Below the pieces are notes generated by a model. It was not told where the DNA came from. It was given only the letters and a program-made list of their open reading frames with translations, and searched no databases. A DNA stretch of 31,060 bases from an uncultured Oscillibacter sp. (GTDB taxonomy: Bacteria > Bacillota > Clostridia > Oscillospirales > Oscillospiraceae): assembly GCA_902476875.1 (NCBI GenBank), contig CABSFC010000020.1:1-31060 (forward strand). Reading direction: 5' to 3'. Shown piece after piece: positions 17,402-25,328 of this stretch. The translations under genes and the position numbers were made by a program. Within the stretch, counting starts at the first letter, position 1, and every line of letters begins with the position of its first letter.

Positions 17402-18535
17402 TTAATGGCCAGGCATTGCGCGGAGCAAGCGGCAGAGATCCGCCAGCGTCCGCTGGTAATTCACCGCGCTTTTTGAGGCGCTCTCCGCAAAGGATTTGGC
17501 CTCCCGATTGATGCTGAACATCGCGGTCACACCCAGGTCATAGGCCTCCGCGGCGCTTTCGTCGATGCCTCCCACGATCGCGACCAGCGGAACGCCGGTG
17601 GCGCGGACCCGGCGGGCAATGCCGGAAATGACCTTCCCGTGGACGCTTTGGCTGTCGATGCGGCCCTCGCCTGTAATGATCAGATCGGCATCCCTCGCCC
17701 GCCGATCGAAATCCACGGTATCCAGCACCGCCTCAATACCGGATCTTAATTCCGCGCCCAGAAACGCCATGCAGCCCGCTCCCAGGCCGCCAGCGGCGCC
17801 CGCGCCGGGGATATCCGCGAAAGACCTGCCCAATTCCCGGCAAAACACGCGATCCAGCGCCCGGAGCTGACAGTCGAGCTGCCGCACCATCGCCTCGTCC
17901 GCGCCCTTTTGCGGAGCAAAGACATAAGCCGCGCCGGTGGGACCGTACAGGGGATTTTCCACATCGCACATAACGGTGACGCGAACGCCTGCCAGCAGTT
18001 TTTTCGTTTCAGCGTTGTCAAAGTGGTGGATATTGCCCAAAGTCCCGCCCACCGGGACAAATTGCGCTCCGCTTTCGTCGTAGAACCGGGTCCCCAGCGA
18101 CGCGGCGCAGCCGCAGCCGCCGTCATTGGTGGCGCTGCCGCCGATCCCCAGCAGGATCTCCCGGCAACCGTTTTCCACCGCGTGACGGATCATCTGCCCG
18201 ACGCCGTAAGTCGTCGTCATCGAGGGGTCTCCGCGCCCTTCGACCATGGGCAGGCCAGCGGCCGCGGCCATCTCGATCACCGCCAGGGCGCCCTTCCGAG
18301 CATAGACCGCCTGGACCGATTCGCCATATGGCCCCCGCGCCGGAACCGTCACGGCTTCCGCCCCGATGGCCTCCAGAAAGCAGTCCACCGTACCCTCCCC
18401 GCCGTCGGCGACCGGGATGCCGACGGTCTGGCACTCCGGAAAAAAGGCGGAGACCGTCTCTCTGGCGATCCTGCAGATCTGCAGGCTGGACAACGTCCCC
18501 TTAAAAGAATCCGAGATGATGATACACTTCTTCAT
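17402..18535 (-). CDS. Glycerate 2-kinase (GarK/GlxK family)
   Basis: The 377-residue protein is a full-length class II glycerate kinase, which phosphorylates D-glycerate with ATP and feeds lower glycolysis. The family N-terminus KKCIIISDSFKGTLSS is present, as are PVADGGEGTVDCFL (about 40-55), IGGSATNDGGCG (about 130-141), GAGAAGGLGAG (about 230-240) and ITGEGRIDSQS (about 285-295). Members of this family make mainly 2-phosphoglycerate. It begins 9 bases after the dehydrogenase gene with no obvious ribosome site, so it is probably translationally coupled. The operon would convert hydroxypyruvate to glycerate and then to 2-phosphoglycerate. Confidence 0.93.
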   Translation of the reverse strand: MKKCIIISDSFKGTLSSLQICRIARETVSAFFPECQTVGIPVADGGEGTVDCFLEAIGAEAVTVPARGPYGESVQAVYARKGALAVIEMAAAAGLPMVEGRGDPSMTTTYGVGQMIRHAVENGCREILLGIGGSATNDGGCGCAASLGTRFYDESGAQFVPVGGTLGNIHHFDNAETKKLLAGVRVTVMCDVENPLYGPTGAAYVFAPQKGADEAMVRQLDCQLRALDRVFCRELGRSFADIPGAGAAGGLGAGCMAFLGAELRSGIEAVLDTVDFDRRARDADLIITGEGRIDSQSVHGKVISGIARRVRATGVPLVAIVGGIDESAAEAYDLGVTAMFSINREAKSFAESASKSAVNYQRTLADLCRLLRAMPGH

Positions 18536-18544
18536 AACAGACGG

Positions 18545-19510
18545 TCAGGGATTCACCACATTGATGGGCGCGCCGGCGATATATGCCTTCGCATTGGCCA
18601 CGGCGCAATCCATGATGCGCTGGCGGCTCTCTTTCGGCGCCCAGGAAATATGCGGGGTAATGATGCAGTTTTTGGCCTTCAGCAGGGGGTTGTCGCCCTT
18701 GATGGGCTCTGTGGAAACCACATCCAGTCCGGCGGCCGCCACTTTGCCGCTGTTCAGCGCATCGGCCAGGTCCTGTTCCACCACAATGGGGCCGCGGCTG
18801 TTGTTGATGATAATGACGCCGTCCTTCATTTTGGCGATGGTATCCCTGTTGATAAGGCCGCGGCTGGTGGGCAGCAAAGGCATGTGCACGGCAATCACGT
18901 CGGATTCCGCCAGCAGGGTGTCAAAGTCCACGTATTCCGCCACCTGCCGGCCCGCGTCCGTGGGATAGGGATCGTAGGCGAGCACACGCATCCCCAATGC
19001 GCCGGCGATCTTGGCGGTGTGCTGGCCGATTTTGCCGCAGCCAATCAGGCCCATCGTCTTGCCGTCCAGCTCGATCAGCGGATAATCCCAGTAGCACCAA
19101 TCCACACAGTTTTCCCACTTCCCGGCATGAACGGTTTCGCTGTGGTGCCCGATATGGTGGCAGATTTCCAGCAACAGGGCAATGGCGAACTGGCTGACGG
19201 AGCAGGTCCCATATACGGGGACATTCGTAACCGAAATGCCCTTCTCTCTGGCATAGGCGACATCCACCACATCGTAGCCCGTGGCCAGCAGGCTGATGAA
19301 CTTCATGCCGGGGCAGGCGTCAATGACGTTTTTCCTGATCGGCGTCTTGTTGGTAAATACGATCTCCGCATCTCCGATACGCGCAATAGCCTCCGCTTCA
19401 TCTGTCAGGCTGGTCCGGTCATATACCGTCAAATCCCCCAGCTTTTCCAGCTCCTCCCAGCTCAGATCGCCGGGATTTTCTGTATAGCCATCCAAAATCA
19501 CGATTTTCAT
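18545..19510 (-). CDS. D-isomer 2-hydroxyacid dehydrogenase, probable hydroxypyruvate/glycerate dehydrogenase
   Basis: The protein (321 residues from the second of two adjacent ATGs, which lies 7 bases after AGGAGG) is a standard-length NAD(P)-dependent 2-hydroxyacid dehydrogenase. The Rossmann motif is GLIGCGKIGQHTAK (about residue 148). The catalytic triad is visible as Arg in INNSRGPIV, Glu in VVSTEPI and His in ITPHISWAPKESR. The last motif is typical of glycerate/hydroxypyruvate reductases. The glycerate kinase gene follows at once, so reduction of hydroxypyruvate or oxidation of glycerate is the likely reaction. The region upstream (19560-19630) is AT-rich, but no clear promoter could be chosen. 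Confidence 0.9.
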   Translation of the reverse strand: MKIVILDGYTENPGDLSWEELEKLGDLTVYDRTSLTDEAEAIARIGDAEIVFTNKTPIRKNVIDACPGMKFISLLATGYDVVDVAYAREKGISVTNVPVYGTCSVSQFAIALLLEICHHIGHHSETVHAGKWENCVDWCYWDYPLIELDGKTMGLIGCGKIGQHTAKIAGALGMRVLAYDPYPTDAGRQVAEYVDFDTLLAESDVIAVHMPLLPTSRGLINRDTIAKMKDGVIIINNSRGPIVVEQDLADALNSGKVAAAGLDVVSTEPIKGDNPLLKAKNCIITPHISWAPKESRQRIMDCAVANAKAYIAGAPINVVNP

Positions 19511-19645
19511 CATGCATCCTCCTTTATACCATTTATTTTTGTCTGTATGCCTGTCTGTAATGCCAGTATATCAAGTTTGGGATAATAATTTTTACGAAAA
19601 TTTGATCTTATATTTGTAAATTATACATAATAGGCGTCAGTGGAA

Positions 19646-19703
19646 AACGCCCCTGCCCAGTCTGAACAATGACGATCATCCGTTCAGATCAGGCAGGGGC
19701 GTT
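19646..19703 (-). terminator. Terminator overlapping the integrase remnant
   Basis: Arms of about 21 bases (AACGCCCCTGCC...CTGAAC and GTTCAG...GGCAGGGGCGTT) pair with one or two mismatches. On the minus strand the stem ends GGGGCGTTTTCC. It covers the stop codon of the integrase remnant. Confidence 0.7.
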
Positions 19704-19894
19704 CCACCCGCTACAGGCAGTACTTCCGGATATCCCGTCCCCGTCTCCCTGGTCACTTCCCGGCTTTCCAGCCACAGGGCAAAGGCCCGCACATCCCGCA
19801 GGTATTTTTCAACGGTCCCGGGGGCCCGCTTCTCCGTCCGCGGGCTCTGTTCAAATGCCGCGATCCGCTTCGCCGTCAATTTTCGCTCTGTCAT
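19676..19894 (-). pseudogene. Truncated tyrosine recombinase/integrase (N-terminal fragment)
   Basis: The fragment begins MTERKLTAKRIAAFEQSPRT after AAAGGAG and continues RAPGTVEKYLRDVRAFALWL. This matches the N-terminal SAM-like core-binding domain of XerC/D-type recombinases. Similarity is lost after about residue 50 (REVTRETG), and the frame ends at 72 codons inside a terminator stem. The catalytic domain with its Arg-His-Arg-Tyr residues is missing. It is a relic of an integrase gene, and indicates past mobility or deletion here. Confidence 0.7.
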
Positions 19895-20012
19895 ATCGAA
19901 AAACTCCTTTGTAAAACAGTGTCGCCATTGTATCGCAAATAGAGGCATCTATACGAACGCGGAATCCCGGCCCCCGGGAGGGCCGGAGCGCGCAAAAGCA
20001 CCGCCGCATAAC

Positions 20013-20048
20013 AAGAGGCCGGATATTCCTGTGGGTATCCGGCCTCTT
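20013..20048 (-). terminator. Terminator of the GH13 gene
   Basis: AAGAGGCCGGATA (20013-20025) pairs perfectly with TATCCGGCCTCTT (20036-20048), 14 bases past the stop codon at 20063. The stem ends CCTCTTGTTATG on the minus strand, a weak T-run. Confidence 0.7.
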
Positions 20049-20062
20049 GCCGTATAGAAGCG

Positions 20063-21376
20063 CTATCCCTCTGTCTGCCAGTAAAAGGCGCTGTAGGGGG
20101 GCAGCTCGCTGCCGCCGCCGAAGTCGTGGGGCCGGCCGGTGATCAGGTCCACCGCCCGGCCGCATCCGGCATCGAAGTGGGCGGTATAGGGCTGGCTGTC
20201 TGCGTTGATGGCCACCAGCACCCGCTGTCCCCCGGCCGCGCGCTCGAAAATGGCCTGCCGGTTCGTCAACAGCACGTTGCGGTAGCCGCCGTGGCGCAGG
20301 GCGGAGCTGCGCCGGCGGGCGGCGGCCAGACTGGCGATATAGTCCGTCAGCTCCGTCCACGCGGGAGCCTCCACCTCCGGGCGCAGGGGCGCGTCGGTGC
20401 CGCCGCCCTTGACGCCCTCCATGCCCCACTCGCTGCCGTAATAGACGGCGGGCACCCCGGGCATACCGAACAGCAGCGCATAGGCCAGGGGCAGGTGGGC
20501 CGGCTGGGTCAGCCGGGAGGCGATGCGGGTGACATCGTGGTTGTCCAGGAAGGACAGCAGATAGGCGCCCTTGTACAGCGTCCACGGCTCCGGGCCGAAC
20601 TGCCGGACCAGGGAGTGGCAGATCTCGAACAGATTCATGGAGTTGAAGCTGGACCACAGGCCCTTATAGCACTCGTAGTTGGTGACGGAGTGGCACAGCT
20701 CCGGCCCCATCCAGCGGTTGTAATCGCCGTGAAGTGTTTCGCCCAACAGCACAAAATCCGGTTTCAGGGACTGTGTAAAGACCCGGAGCTGCCGCAGGTA
20801 GTCCGCCGGCAGGCAGTAGGCCACGTCCAGCCGCAGGCCGTCGATGCCAAACCGCTCCACCCAGGACCGGATGGCCTGGAACTGGTGCTCCACCACGGCG
20901 GGGTTCTGAAGATTCAGCTTCACCAGCTCGTTGTGCCCCTCCCAGCCCTCGTACCAAAAGCCGTCGTTGTACGGGGTGTTTCCGTCGAAGCTGATGTGGA
21001 ACCAGTCCCTGTAGGGGCTGTCCCACCTTTTCTCCAGCACATCCCGGAAGGCCCAGAAGCCCCGGCCCACATGGTTGAACACGCCGTCCAGCAAAACCCG
21101 CAGGCCCGCGCCGTGGAAAACCCGGCAGACCCGGGCCAGGTCTTCATTGGTGCCCAGGCGGGGGTCCACGGTGAAATAGTCCCGGGTGTCGTAGCCGTGG
21201 CGGTCGCTGTCGAACACCGGATTTAAGAGCACGGTGTCCGCGCCCAGACGCCTGATATGCTCCGCCCAATCCGCAAGGCGGAGGATACGGTGGGCCGTGA
21301 CGCCGTCGTTTTCATCCGGCGCGCCGCACAGGCCCAGAGGATAGATTTGATAAAGAATCGCTTCATGGAACCACAT
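20063..21376 (-). CDS. GH13 alpha-amylase-family glycoside hydrolase
   Basis: The 437-residue protein is a compact GH13 enzyme. All four conserved regions are present: DGVFNH (97-102), GIDGLRLDVA with nucleophile Asp184, LLGETLHG with acid/base Glu213, and FLDNHDVTR with Asp281. No signal peptide is seen, so it is likely cytoplasmic and acts on imported maltodextrins or cyclodextrins, as neopullulanase/cyclomaltodextrinase-type enzymes do. The start MWFHEAILYQIYPLG follows GGAGGGAAAAATC; an upstream in-frame ATG at 21436 overlaps the promoter and is rejected. A short beta-sheet C domain follows the barrel. It is a single-gene unit with its own promoter and terminator. Confidence 0.93.
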   Translation of the reverse strand: MWFHEAILYQIYPLGLCGAPDENDGVTAHRILRLADWAEHIRRLGADTVLLNPVFDSDRHGYDTRDYFTVDPRLGTNEDLARVCRVFHGAGLRVLLDGVFNHVGRGFWAFRDVLEKRWDSPYRDWFHISFDGNTPYNDGFWYEGWEGHNELVKLNLQNPAVVEHQFQAIRSWVERFGIDGLRLDVAYCLPADYLRQLRVFTQSLKPDFVLLGETLHGDYNRWMGPELCHSVTNYECYKGLWSSFNSMNLFEICHSLVRQFGPEPWTLYKGAYLLSFLDNHDVTRIASRLTQPAHLPLAYALLFGMPGVPAVYYGSEWGMEGVKGGGTDAPLRPEVEAPAWTELTDYIASLAAARRRSSALRHGGYRNVLLTNRQAIFERAAGGQRVLVAINADSQPYTAHFDAGCGRAVDLITGRPHDFGGGSELPPYSAFYWQTEG

Positions 21377-21407
21377 GATTTTTCCCTCCGATAAAAAGAA
21401 CGCTCTT

Positions 21408-21436
21408 ATCTTAGCCCATTTTTCACCATCGGGCAA
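21408..21436 (-). promoter_or_regulatory. Probable promoter of the GH13 gene
   Basis: On the minus strand TTGCCC (21431-21436), a 17-base spacer and TAAGAT (21408-21413), 32 bases before the start codon. Confidence 0.55.
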
Positions 21437-21501
21437 GAGGAAACGGCCCCGTTTTTCAAGCGGCGGACCACAAGATTATCAAGATTATTCTGCCAAGTGC
21501 C

Positions 21502-21530
21502 TTGAAATAAAAAAGGGGCGGTACTATAAT
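21502..21530 (+). promoter_or_regulatory. Near-consensus sigma-70 promoter carrying a GGTTAG dyad
   Basis: TTGAAA (21502-21507), a 17-base spacer and a perfect TATAAT (21525-21530). It is divergent from the GH13 gene and points toward a hydrolase remnant and the 22152-24922 genes. Bases 21559-21753 after it show no gene. Confidence 0.8.
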
Positions 21531-21540
21531 ACAAGCAAGA

Positions 21541-21558
21541 GGTTAGTTCTATCTAACC
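21541..21558. promoter_or_regulatory. GGTTAG-N6-CTAACC dyad, copy 3, at a transcription start
   Basis: GGTTAG TTCTAT CTAACC begins 10 bases after the -10 box, the same architecture as copy 2 at 9059-9076. A protein bound here would block initiation or early elongation. Confidence 0.65.
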
Positions 21559-21753
21559 TTCGTGATCGGCAAGCTGGCGGTTCACTGCCGCCGCGCTGTT
21601 CCAAAATGGAGGTCGCCGCCGCCTGACCGAACCGCGGGCAAACGCCCCCGGCTTCCCCGTGCCCGACCGGAACCCGCCGCGCGCGGCCATGCCGGACCGG
21701 GAGACGATGCGCCAAATCTGTGGAATGGGAGAGCAAAGCCATGCTGGAACGAA

Positions 21754-22115
21754 ATGAGAAGATATATCAAAAGCCGGCTGGCGACAAGACGCGTTGCCCT
21801 CCGGGACTTCCTGATGGTGGAGCTGGCCTATCCGCCGGAGGAATACGGCGAGGAGGCGCCGGACTGGATGGAGCGAATGCATATGCCGGCCGGACCATTT
21901 GGCGGGTGTTCGACTCCCGCAATAACGACTCCACGCCGAAGATCGTGCCGGTTCCAACCGCTGCGATCCAATACTGGTATGGAAGCCTGGAGAAAAAAGC
22001 CGGGGCGTGGGATATCAACTACGCAAAAAAGACTTTCCCGGAGACGAGGTTTGTGGAGATCGGCGGCCTCGATCATGCCGAATACGCGCCACTCCACCCG
22101 GCTGCATTTGCCTAA
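21754..22115 (+). pseudogene. Frameshifted C-terminal part of an alpha/beta hydrolase
   Basis: The frame from 21754 reads VELAYPPEEYGEEAPDWMER, then shifts near 21884-21893 into another frame reading RTIWRVFDSRNNDSTP, IQYWYGSLEKKAGAWDINYA and GLDHAEYAPLHPAAF before a stop. The second piece resembles the lid and C-terminal end of clostridial alpha/beta hydrolases, with the likely catalytic His in GLDHAEYA. The front half, with the nucleophile elbow, is missing. The remnant sits behind a strong promoter, so a deletion may have joined a foreign promoter to it. The product is not expected to work. Confidence 0.7.
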
Positions 22116-22151
22116 TGGCTGACCGCTTTTTTTGGAGGAGGGAGAACCGTC

Positions 22152-22784
22152 ATGAAATACAACGGATTCTATTTTGTACTGTTCCGCGGCACGATGAAAA
22201 AGGTGCTGTCGGAGCACTATGGCAAGGCGTTTGCCCGCGCTACCATGAAAAGGGCCCGTCCGGTCTATCAAGAGCTGGTGACGGAGGCCGACGACATCGG
22301 GGACGGCAATCCCATGGCGTACAACGAGTTGTTCGCCCTGGCCTTTGTGGCGCCTTACATCGCAAGCGGCAAAAAAATCGCGCCTGAGGTCATTCAAGAG
22401 ATGATGCGGCGCAGCCTGTACCATGTGAAGTTCTATTTCTCCATGGTGGATCTGAACACGCCAAAGGGCAAGCTGGCAAACCAAAAGAGTATCCTGAAGT
22501 ATGTGAAATGGTACACCCCTGAGCGAGAGCGGCAGTATCCCGGATCCTTTCAAGTGGATTTTGTGGGCAGGCCCTACGAGGGGGCCTGCTACTACCGCAT
22601 CACCCGCTGCCCCATCTGCGCCTACTGTGAAAGGCTTGGCGTCAGCGAGCTGATGCCGCTGCTGTGCGAGCTGGACTCTGTTATGATCAGCCTTCAGCAC
22701 GGCGTCCTGCACCGCCGGCAGACCATTGCCTCCGGCGGGGCCTGCTGCGACTATTTCATCACGGGAGACAGAGAGAATCTATGA
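22152..22784 (+). CDS. L-2-amino-thiazoline-4-carboxylate (ATC) hydrolase-family protein
   Basis: The 210-residue protein starts after GGAGGAGGG. Its C-terminal half has the family's hallmark cysteines: CPICAYCERLGVSELMPLLC, then ELDSVM and the end motif GGACCDYFITG. Characterised members of the ATC-hydrolase family open the thiazoline ring on the route to L-cysteine, but most clostridial members are uncharacterised and could act on other substrates. The conserved Cys, Asp and Glu positions suggest a metal-bound or thiol active site. It begins a probable operon with the genes at 22804 and 23560. A link to the cysteine catabolism locus is possible but not shown. Confidence 0.75.
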   Translation: MKYNGFYFVLFRGTMKKVLSEHYGKAFARATMKRARPVYQELVTEADDIGDGNPMAYNELFALAFVAPYIASGKKIAPEVIQEMMRRSLYHVKFYFSMVDLNTPKGKLANQKSILKYVKWYTPERERQYPGSFQVDFVGRPYEGACYYRITRCPICAYCERLGVSELMPLLCELDSVMISLQHGVLHRRQTIASGGACCDYFITGDRENL

Positions 22785-22803
22785 TGCGGAGGGAGATTGA
22801 ACG

Positions 22804-23487
22804 ATGATTCAGGTCCGGCAAAAGCGCGGCCTGCGCCTGGGCGTGCTGGGCATGGCTTTGTGCATGGCGGCGGACTGGCTGCTGGATGTGAAGCCCGCGG
22901 GCAGTGTCAGCGACATGGTGGTGGAGTCCGGCTGGCTGGAGATGTCCTTGTGGCGGTTCGAGGCGTCCATCCTCATTGCCGCGGCCATCATTCCGCTGTT
23001 CTGGCTGGGCATCCGGGAGATGAAAGCGCTTTTGCGGGCCAAATGTCAAACCGCCGGCGACCGCAGAATGTCCCGCCTGTTCGATATCGGGGCCATGGCA
23101 GGCGTGATCTCCTTCCTGTTTATCCACATCATGTGCTGCTTTGTGGCCATCATCTTCAAGTGTGCCTACGCGGCCGGGATGGACTTTGCCGCCGCGGCGG
23201 CTCTGACCAATGAAACGGCGGTGTATATGTACATCCCATTCTTTGCGTATTACTTCACGGCCGATCTCAGTGTATCCATCGCCTGGGTATCTTTTGTCCT
23301 GAAGGGACGGCTGGGCCTGCCCAAATGGGCGGCGCTGTGCTGCCCCATCGCAGGTCTGACGCTGGCGGAGCTGTTCCATTTTGTCCCCTGGCCGGTGAGC
23401 CAGCTCGGCGCGGCCTTTGAGACGATGGGATATGTACTGCTGATGGCCATGGGGCTCCGGCTGTGTGGAAAGCGGTACGCCGGATAA
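22804..23487 (+). CDS. Multi-pass membrane protein (DUF6796-like)
   Basis: This 227-residue protein is mostly hydrophobic, with about six predicted membrane spans, for example residues 10-27, 50-70, 95-120, 140-160 and two near the C-terminus. It has an early LGVLGMALCMAADWLLD segment and a conserved-looking HIMCCFVAIIFKCAY stretch. It resembles uncharacterised DUF6796 membrane proteins of Clostridia; that assignment is from memory and tentative. It starts 20 bases after the ATC-hydrolase-like gene with a GGAGGGAG site. No transport or enzyme function can be named. Confidence 0.6.
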   Translation: MIQVRQKRGLRLGVLGMALCMAADWLLDVKPAGSVSDMVVESGWLEMSLWRFEASILIAAAIIPLFWLGIREMKALLRAKCQTAGDRRMSRLFDIGAMAGVISFLFIHIMCCFVAIIFKCAYAAGMDFAAAAALTNETAVYMYIPFFAYYFTADLSVSIAWVSFVLKGRLGLPKWAALCCPIAGLTLAELFHFVPWPVSQLGAAFETMGYVLLMAMGLRLCGKRYAG

Positions 23488-23559
23488 CGATTTACACAGG
23501 CGGAACCTGAAAGCGAGGTTGGAAGCCACACTTTATAACCGATCAGGAGGCGTAACGAA

Positions 23560-24429
23560 ATGTCCAAACAAGCGTCTGAATCTCAGGAAAAACTCATGTC
23601 CCGCATCTTCAGGGGAAAGGAGATTTTCAAGCCCCTGAACACAGGCCGCGTCGACGAGCATGTGAGCTGTATCCGGGAATTTGTGGCGAACATCTTTTTC
23701 TACACAAAAAACGGCGCCACCATCATGATCGACGCGGGATACAACTATGACCGGCTGAAAGAAAAGATGGGCTGGCTCGGCCTGGACCCCGGCGCCATCC
23801 GGCACATCCTGATCACCCATCAGGACACCGACCATGTGGGCGCGGTGGAGGCGGACAGCGGCGGACTGTTCCGCGATGCCACGCTCTACATCGGCGAGGA
23901 GGAGGACCGCTATCTCACCGGCGAAAAGCGCCGCCGGGTGATCTACGGCCTGTACAAGCTGCCTATGGTGAAGATCGAAAATCCCAAGGTGCTGCTGAGG
24001 GACGGACAGACGTTCCACATCGGGGACATCAAGATCGAGTGCTTCCTGGTCCCGGGGCACACCTGGGGACATCTGGTATATCTCGTGGACGACGCCTATC
24101 TCTTTACCGGGGACACCCTGTGGTTTGGGCCGGACGGCGGCTACAGCTTTCTCAATATGCTGGCCGAGAGCAACCGTGTGGCCCTCCGGTCTCTGGCGGC
24201 ACTGGAGGCGCGGCTGCGGGCGCGGGGCCTTCGGCCCATGGTGATCACCGGACACACCGGCTGGACAGATGATCTGGACTTCGCCTTTGCCCACCGGGAC
24301 AGGGTGTGCAACGCCTGGGTCCGGCAAAAGCCCCACGACCCGGATGCGCCCTACGACGCCTATGACGAGTCGGACGACACGGAGGAGAAGGCGCGCGGCC
24401 ACTACCTGCAAAAGCAGGACCGGAAGTGA
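23560..24429 (+). CDS. Metallo-beta-lactamase-fold hydrolase
   Basis: The 289-residue protein has the metal-binding motifs of the metallo-beta-lactamase superfamily: THQDTDHVG (a variant of HxHxDH in which the first His pair is His-Gln-Asp) near residue 87, PGHTWGH near 165, FTGDTLW near 185 and ITGHTG near 228. Asp at the second position of the first motif is seen in several hydrolase subfamilies. No signal peptide is seen. Strong AGGAGG precedes the start. It lies in a run with the ATC-hydrolase-like and membrane genes. Likely activity is hydrolysis of a thioester, lactone or similar bond; the substrate is unknown. Confidence 0.85.
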   Translation: MSKQASESQEKLMSRIFRGKEIFKPLNTGRVDEHVSCIREFVANIFFYTKNGATIMIDAGYNYDRLKEKMGWLGLDPGAIRHILITHQDTDHVGAVEADSGGLFRDATLYIGEEEDRYLTGEKRRRVIYGLYKLPMVKIENPKVLLRDGQTFHIGDIKIECFLVPGHTWGHLVYLVDDAYLFTGDTLWFGPDGGYSFLNMLAESNRVALRSLAALEARLRARGLRPMVITGHTGWTDDLDFAFAHRDRVCNAWVRQKPHDPDAPYDAYDESDDTEEKARGHYLQKQDRK

Positions 24430-24438
24430 GGAGCGCGT

Positions 24439-24922
24439 ATGATCGTATTGCAAATCGCCTTATCTCCTCCTGTTTACCGGGATGGTGGCGCTGGCTGTCC
24501 GGGGCGGAGCGGTAAATGGCTTGTTCTTCTATCCCAGGCCGGTGCAGGAACGGGCCTTTGCCATCGGGCTGGCGGACAGGGCGGCCATGGGTAAAAGGCG
24601 GAAGCGGTTCATGGCGGCGTTTTACCTCGTCATGCTGGGGGCGCTGCTGTTCATCATCGGCTGCTGGAACGGGGTCCGGGACTTTCAGACCGCGTATTGG
24701 CAGGCGCTGCTGTTCCTGGAAGTGATGAACTGGTACGACGGCGTCGTGATCGACAGGCTATGGGTGGGGCACAGCATATTCTGGGTCCTTCCCGGCACGG
24801 AGGACCTCCCCTTCGCGCAGACCTGGAAACAGGTGCTGCGGAAGCGCGGCCTCCTGTCCCTGATCTGGCCCGTGGGAGCGGCGATCGTGGGCGGACTGGT
24901 CGTTTTGATGGTTTATCCATAA
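24439..24922 (+). pseudogene. Small membrane protein with an N-terminal frameshift
   Basis: A ribosome site GTGAGGAG precedes ATG at 24439, whose frame reads MIVLQIALS. The remainder (LLLFTGMVALAVRGGAVNGL to GLVVLMVYP) is in another frame. The switch lies near the CTCCTCCTG repeat at 24461-24472, where one inserted or two deleted bases would explain it. If intact it would be a protein of about 160 residues with three membrane spans. Translation from an internal ATG at 24482 would give a shorter 146-residue protein that still has most of the spans. The family is unknown to me. Confidence 0.6.
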
Positions 24923-25223
24923 ACGATAATTTGACCGGGAAGACATCGTTTTCGAATCGGTGTTCCTGATGAGGGATGCCCGCGAAAACCACATGGCGAA
25001 CGCCTCTGGGACAACGCGGAAGATATTGTGACCGCCATGCGTCTTTGTGGATTTTCCGCGACCGTTCCAGTAAGCGGGGCCGTCAGTTCCGCCATGGAGC
25101 AACGTGTTCCACGTTTTGATAAGCCTTCATAAAGCGCTCCGCCTTTCCGAATTAAAAAGGGGCCCGCCGCGCGGCCGGATGTCTCCGTTCTGTCCGGTCG
25201 GCACCCTCTTCTCCTCTTGCCGA
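24923..25223. other. Intergenic stretch with no recognised gene
   Basis: About 300 bases between the small membrane protein and the LysR promoter. No reading frame on either strand resembles a known family and no clear terminator was found. A short GC-rich run near 25158-25205 has only imperfect hairpins. Confidence 0.5.
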
Positions 25224-25252
25224 TTGCTTTTTCAGGACGCGCGTATTATACT
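25224..25252 (+). promoter_or_regulatory. Probable promoter of the LysR-family gene
   Basis: TTGCTT (25224-25229), a 17-base spacer and TATACT (25247-25252). The start site would be near 25259, about 70 bases before the gene. Confidence 0.6.
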
Positions 25253-25328
25253 GTCAGCATAGTAAGATATAAAAAGTATATTCAACGCTTTTGCAATATC
25301 ATAATAGGATAGCATGAGGGTGGATATC

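Noticed and set aside
19540..19565. TGGCATTACAGACAGGCA on the minus strand before the hydroxyacid dehydrogenase looked like a sigma-54 promoter.
   Set aside because: The -12 TTGC element is missing at the required spacing.
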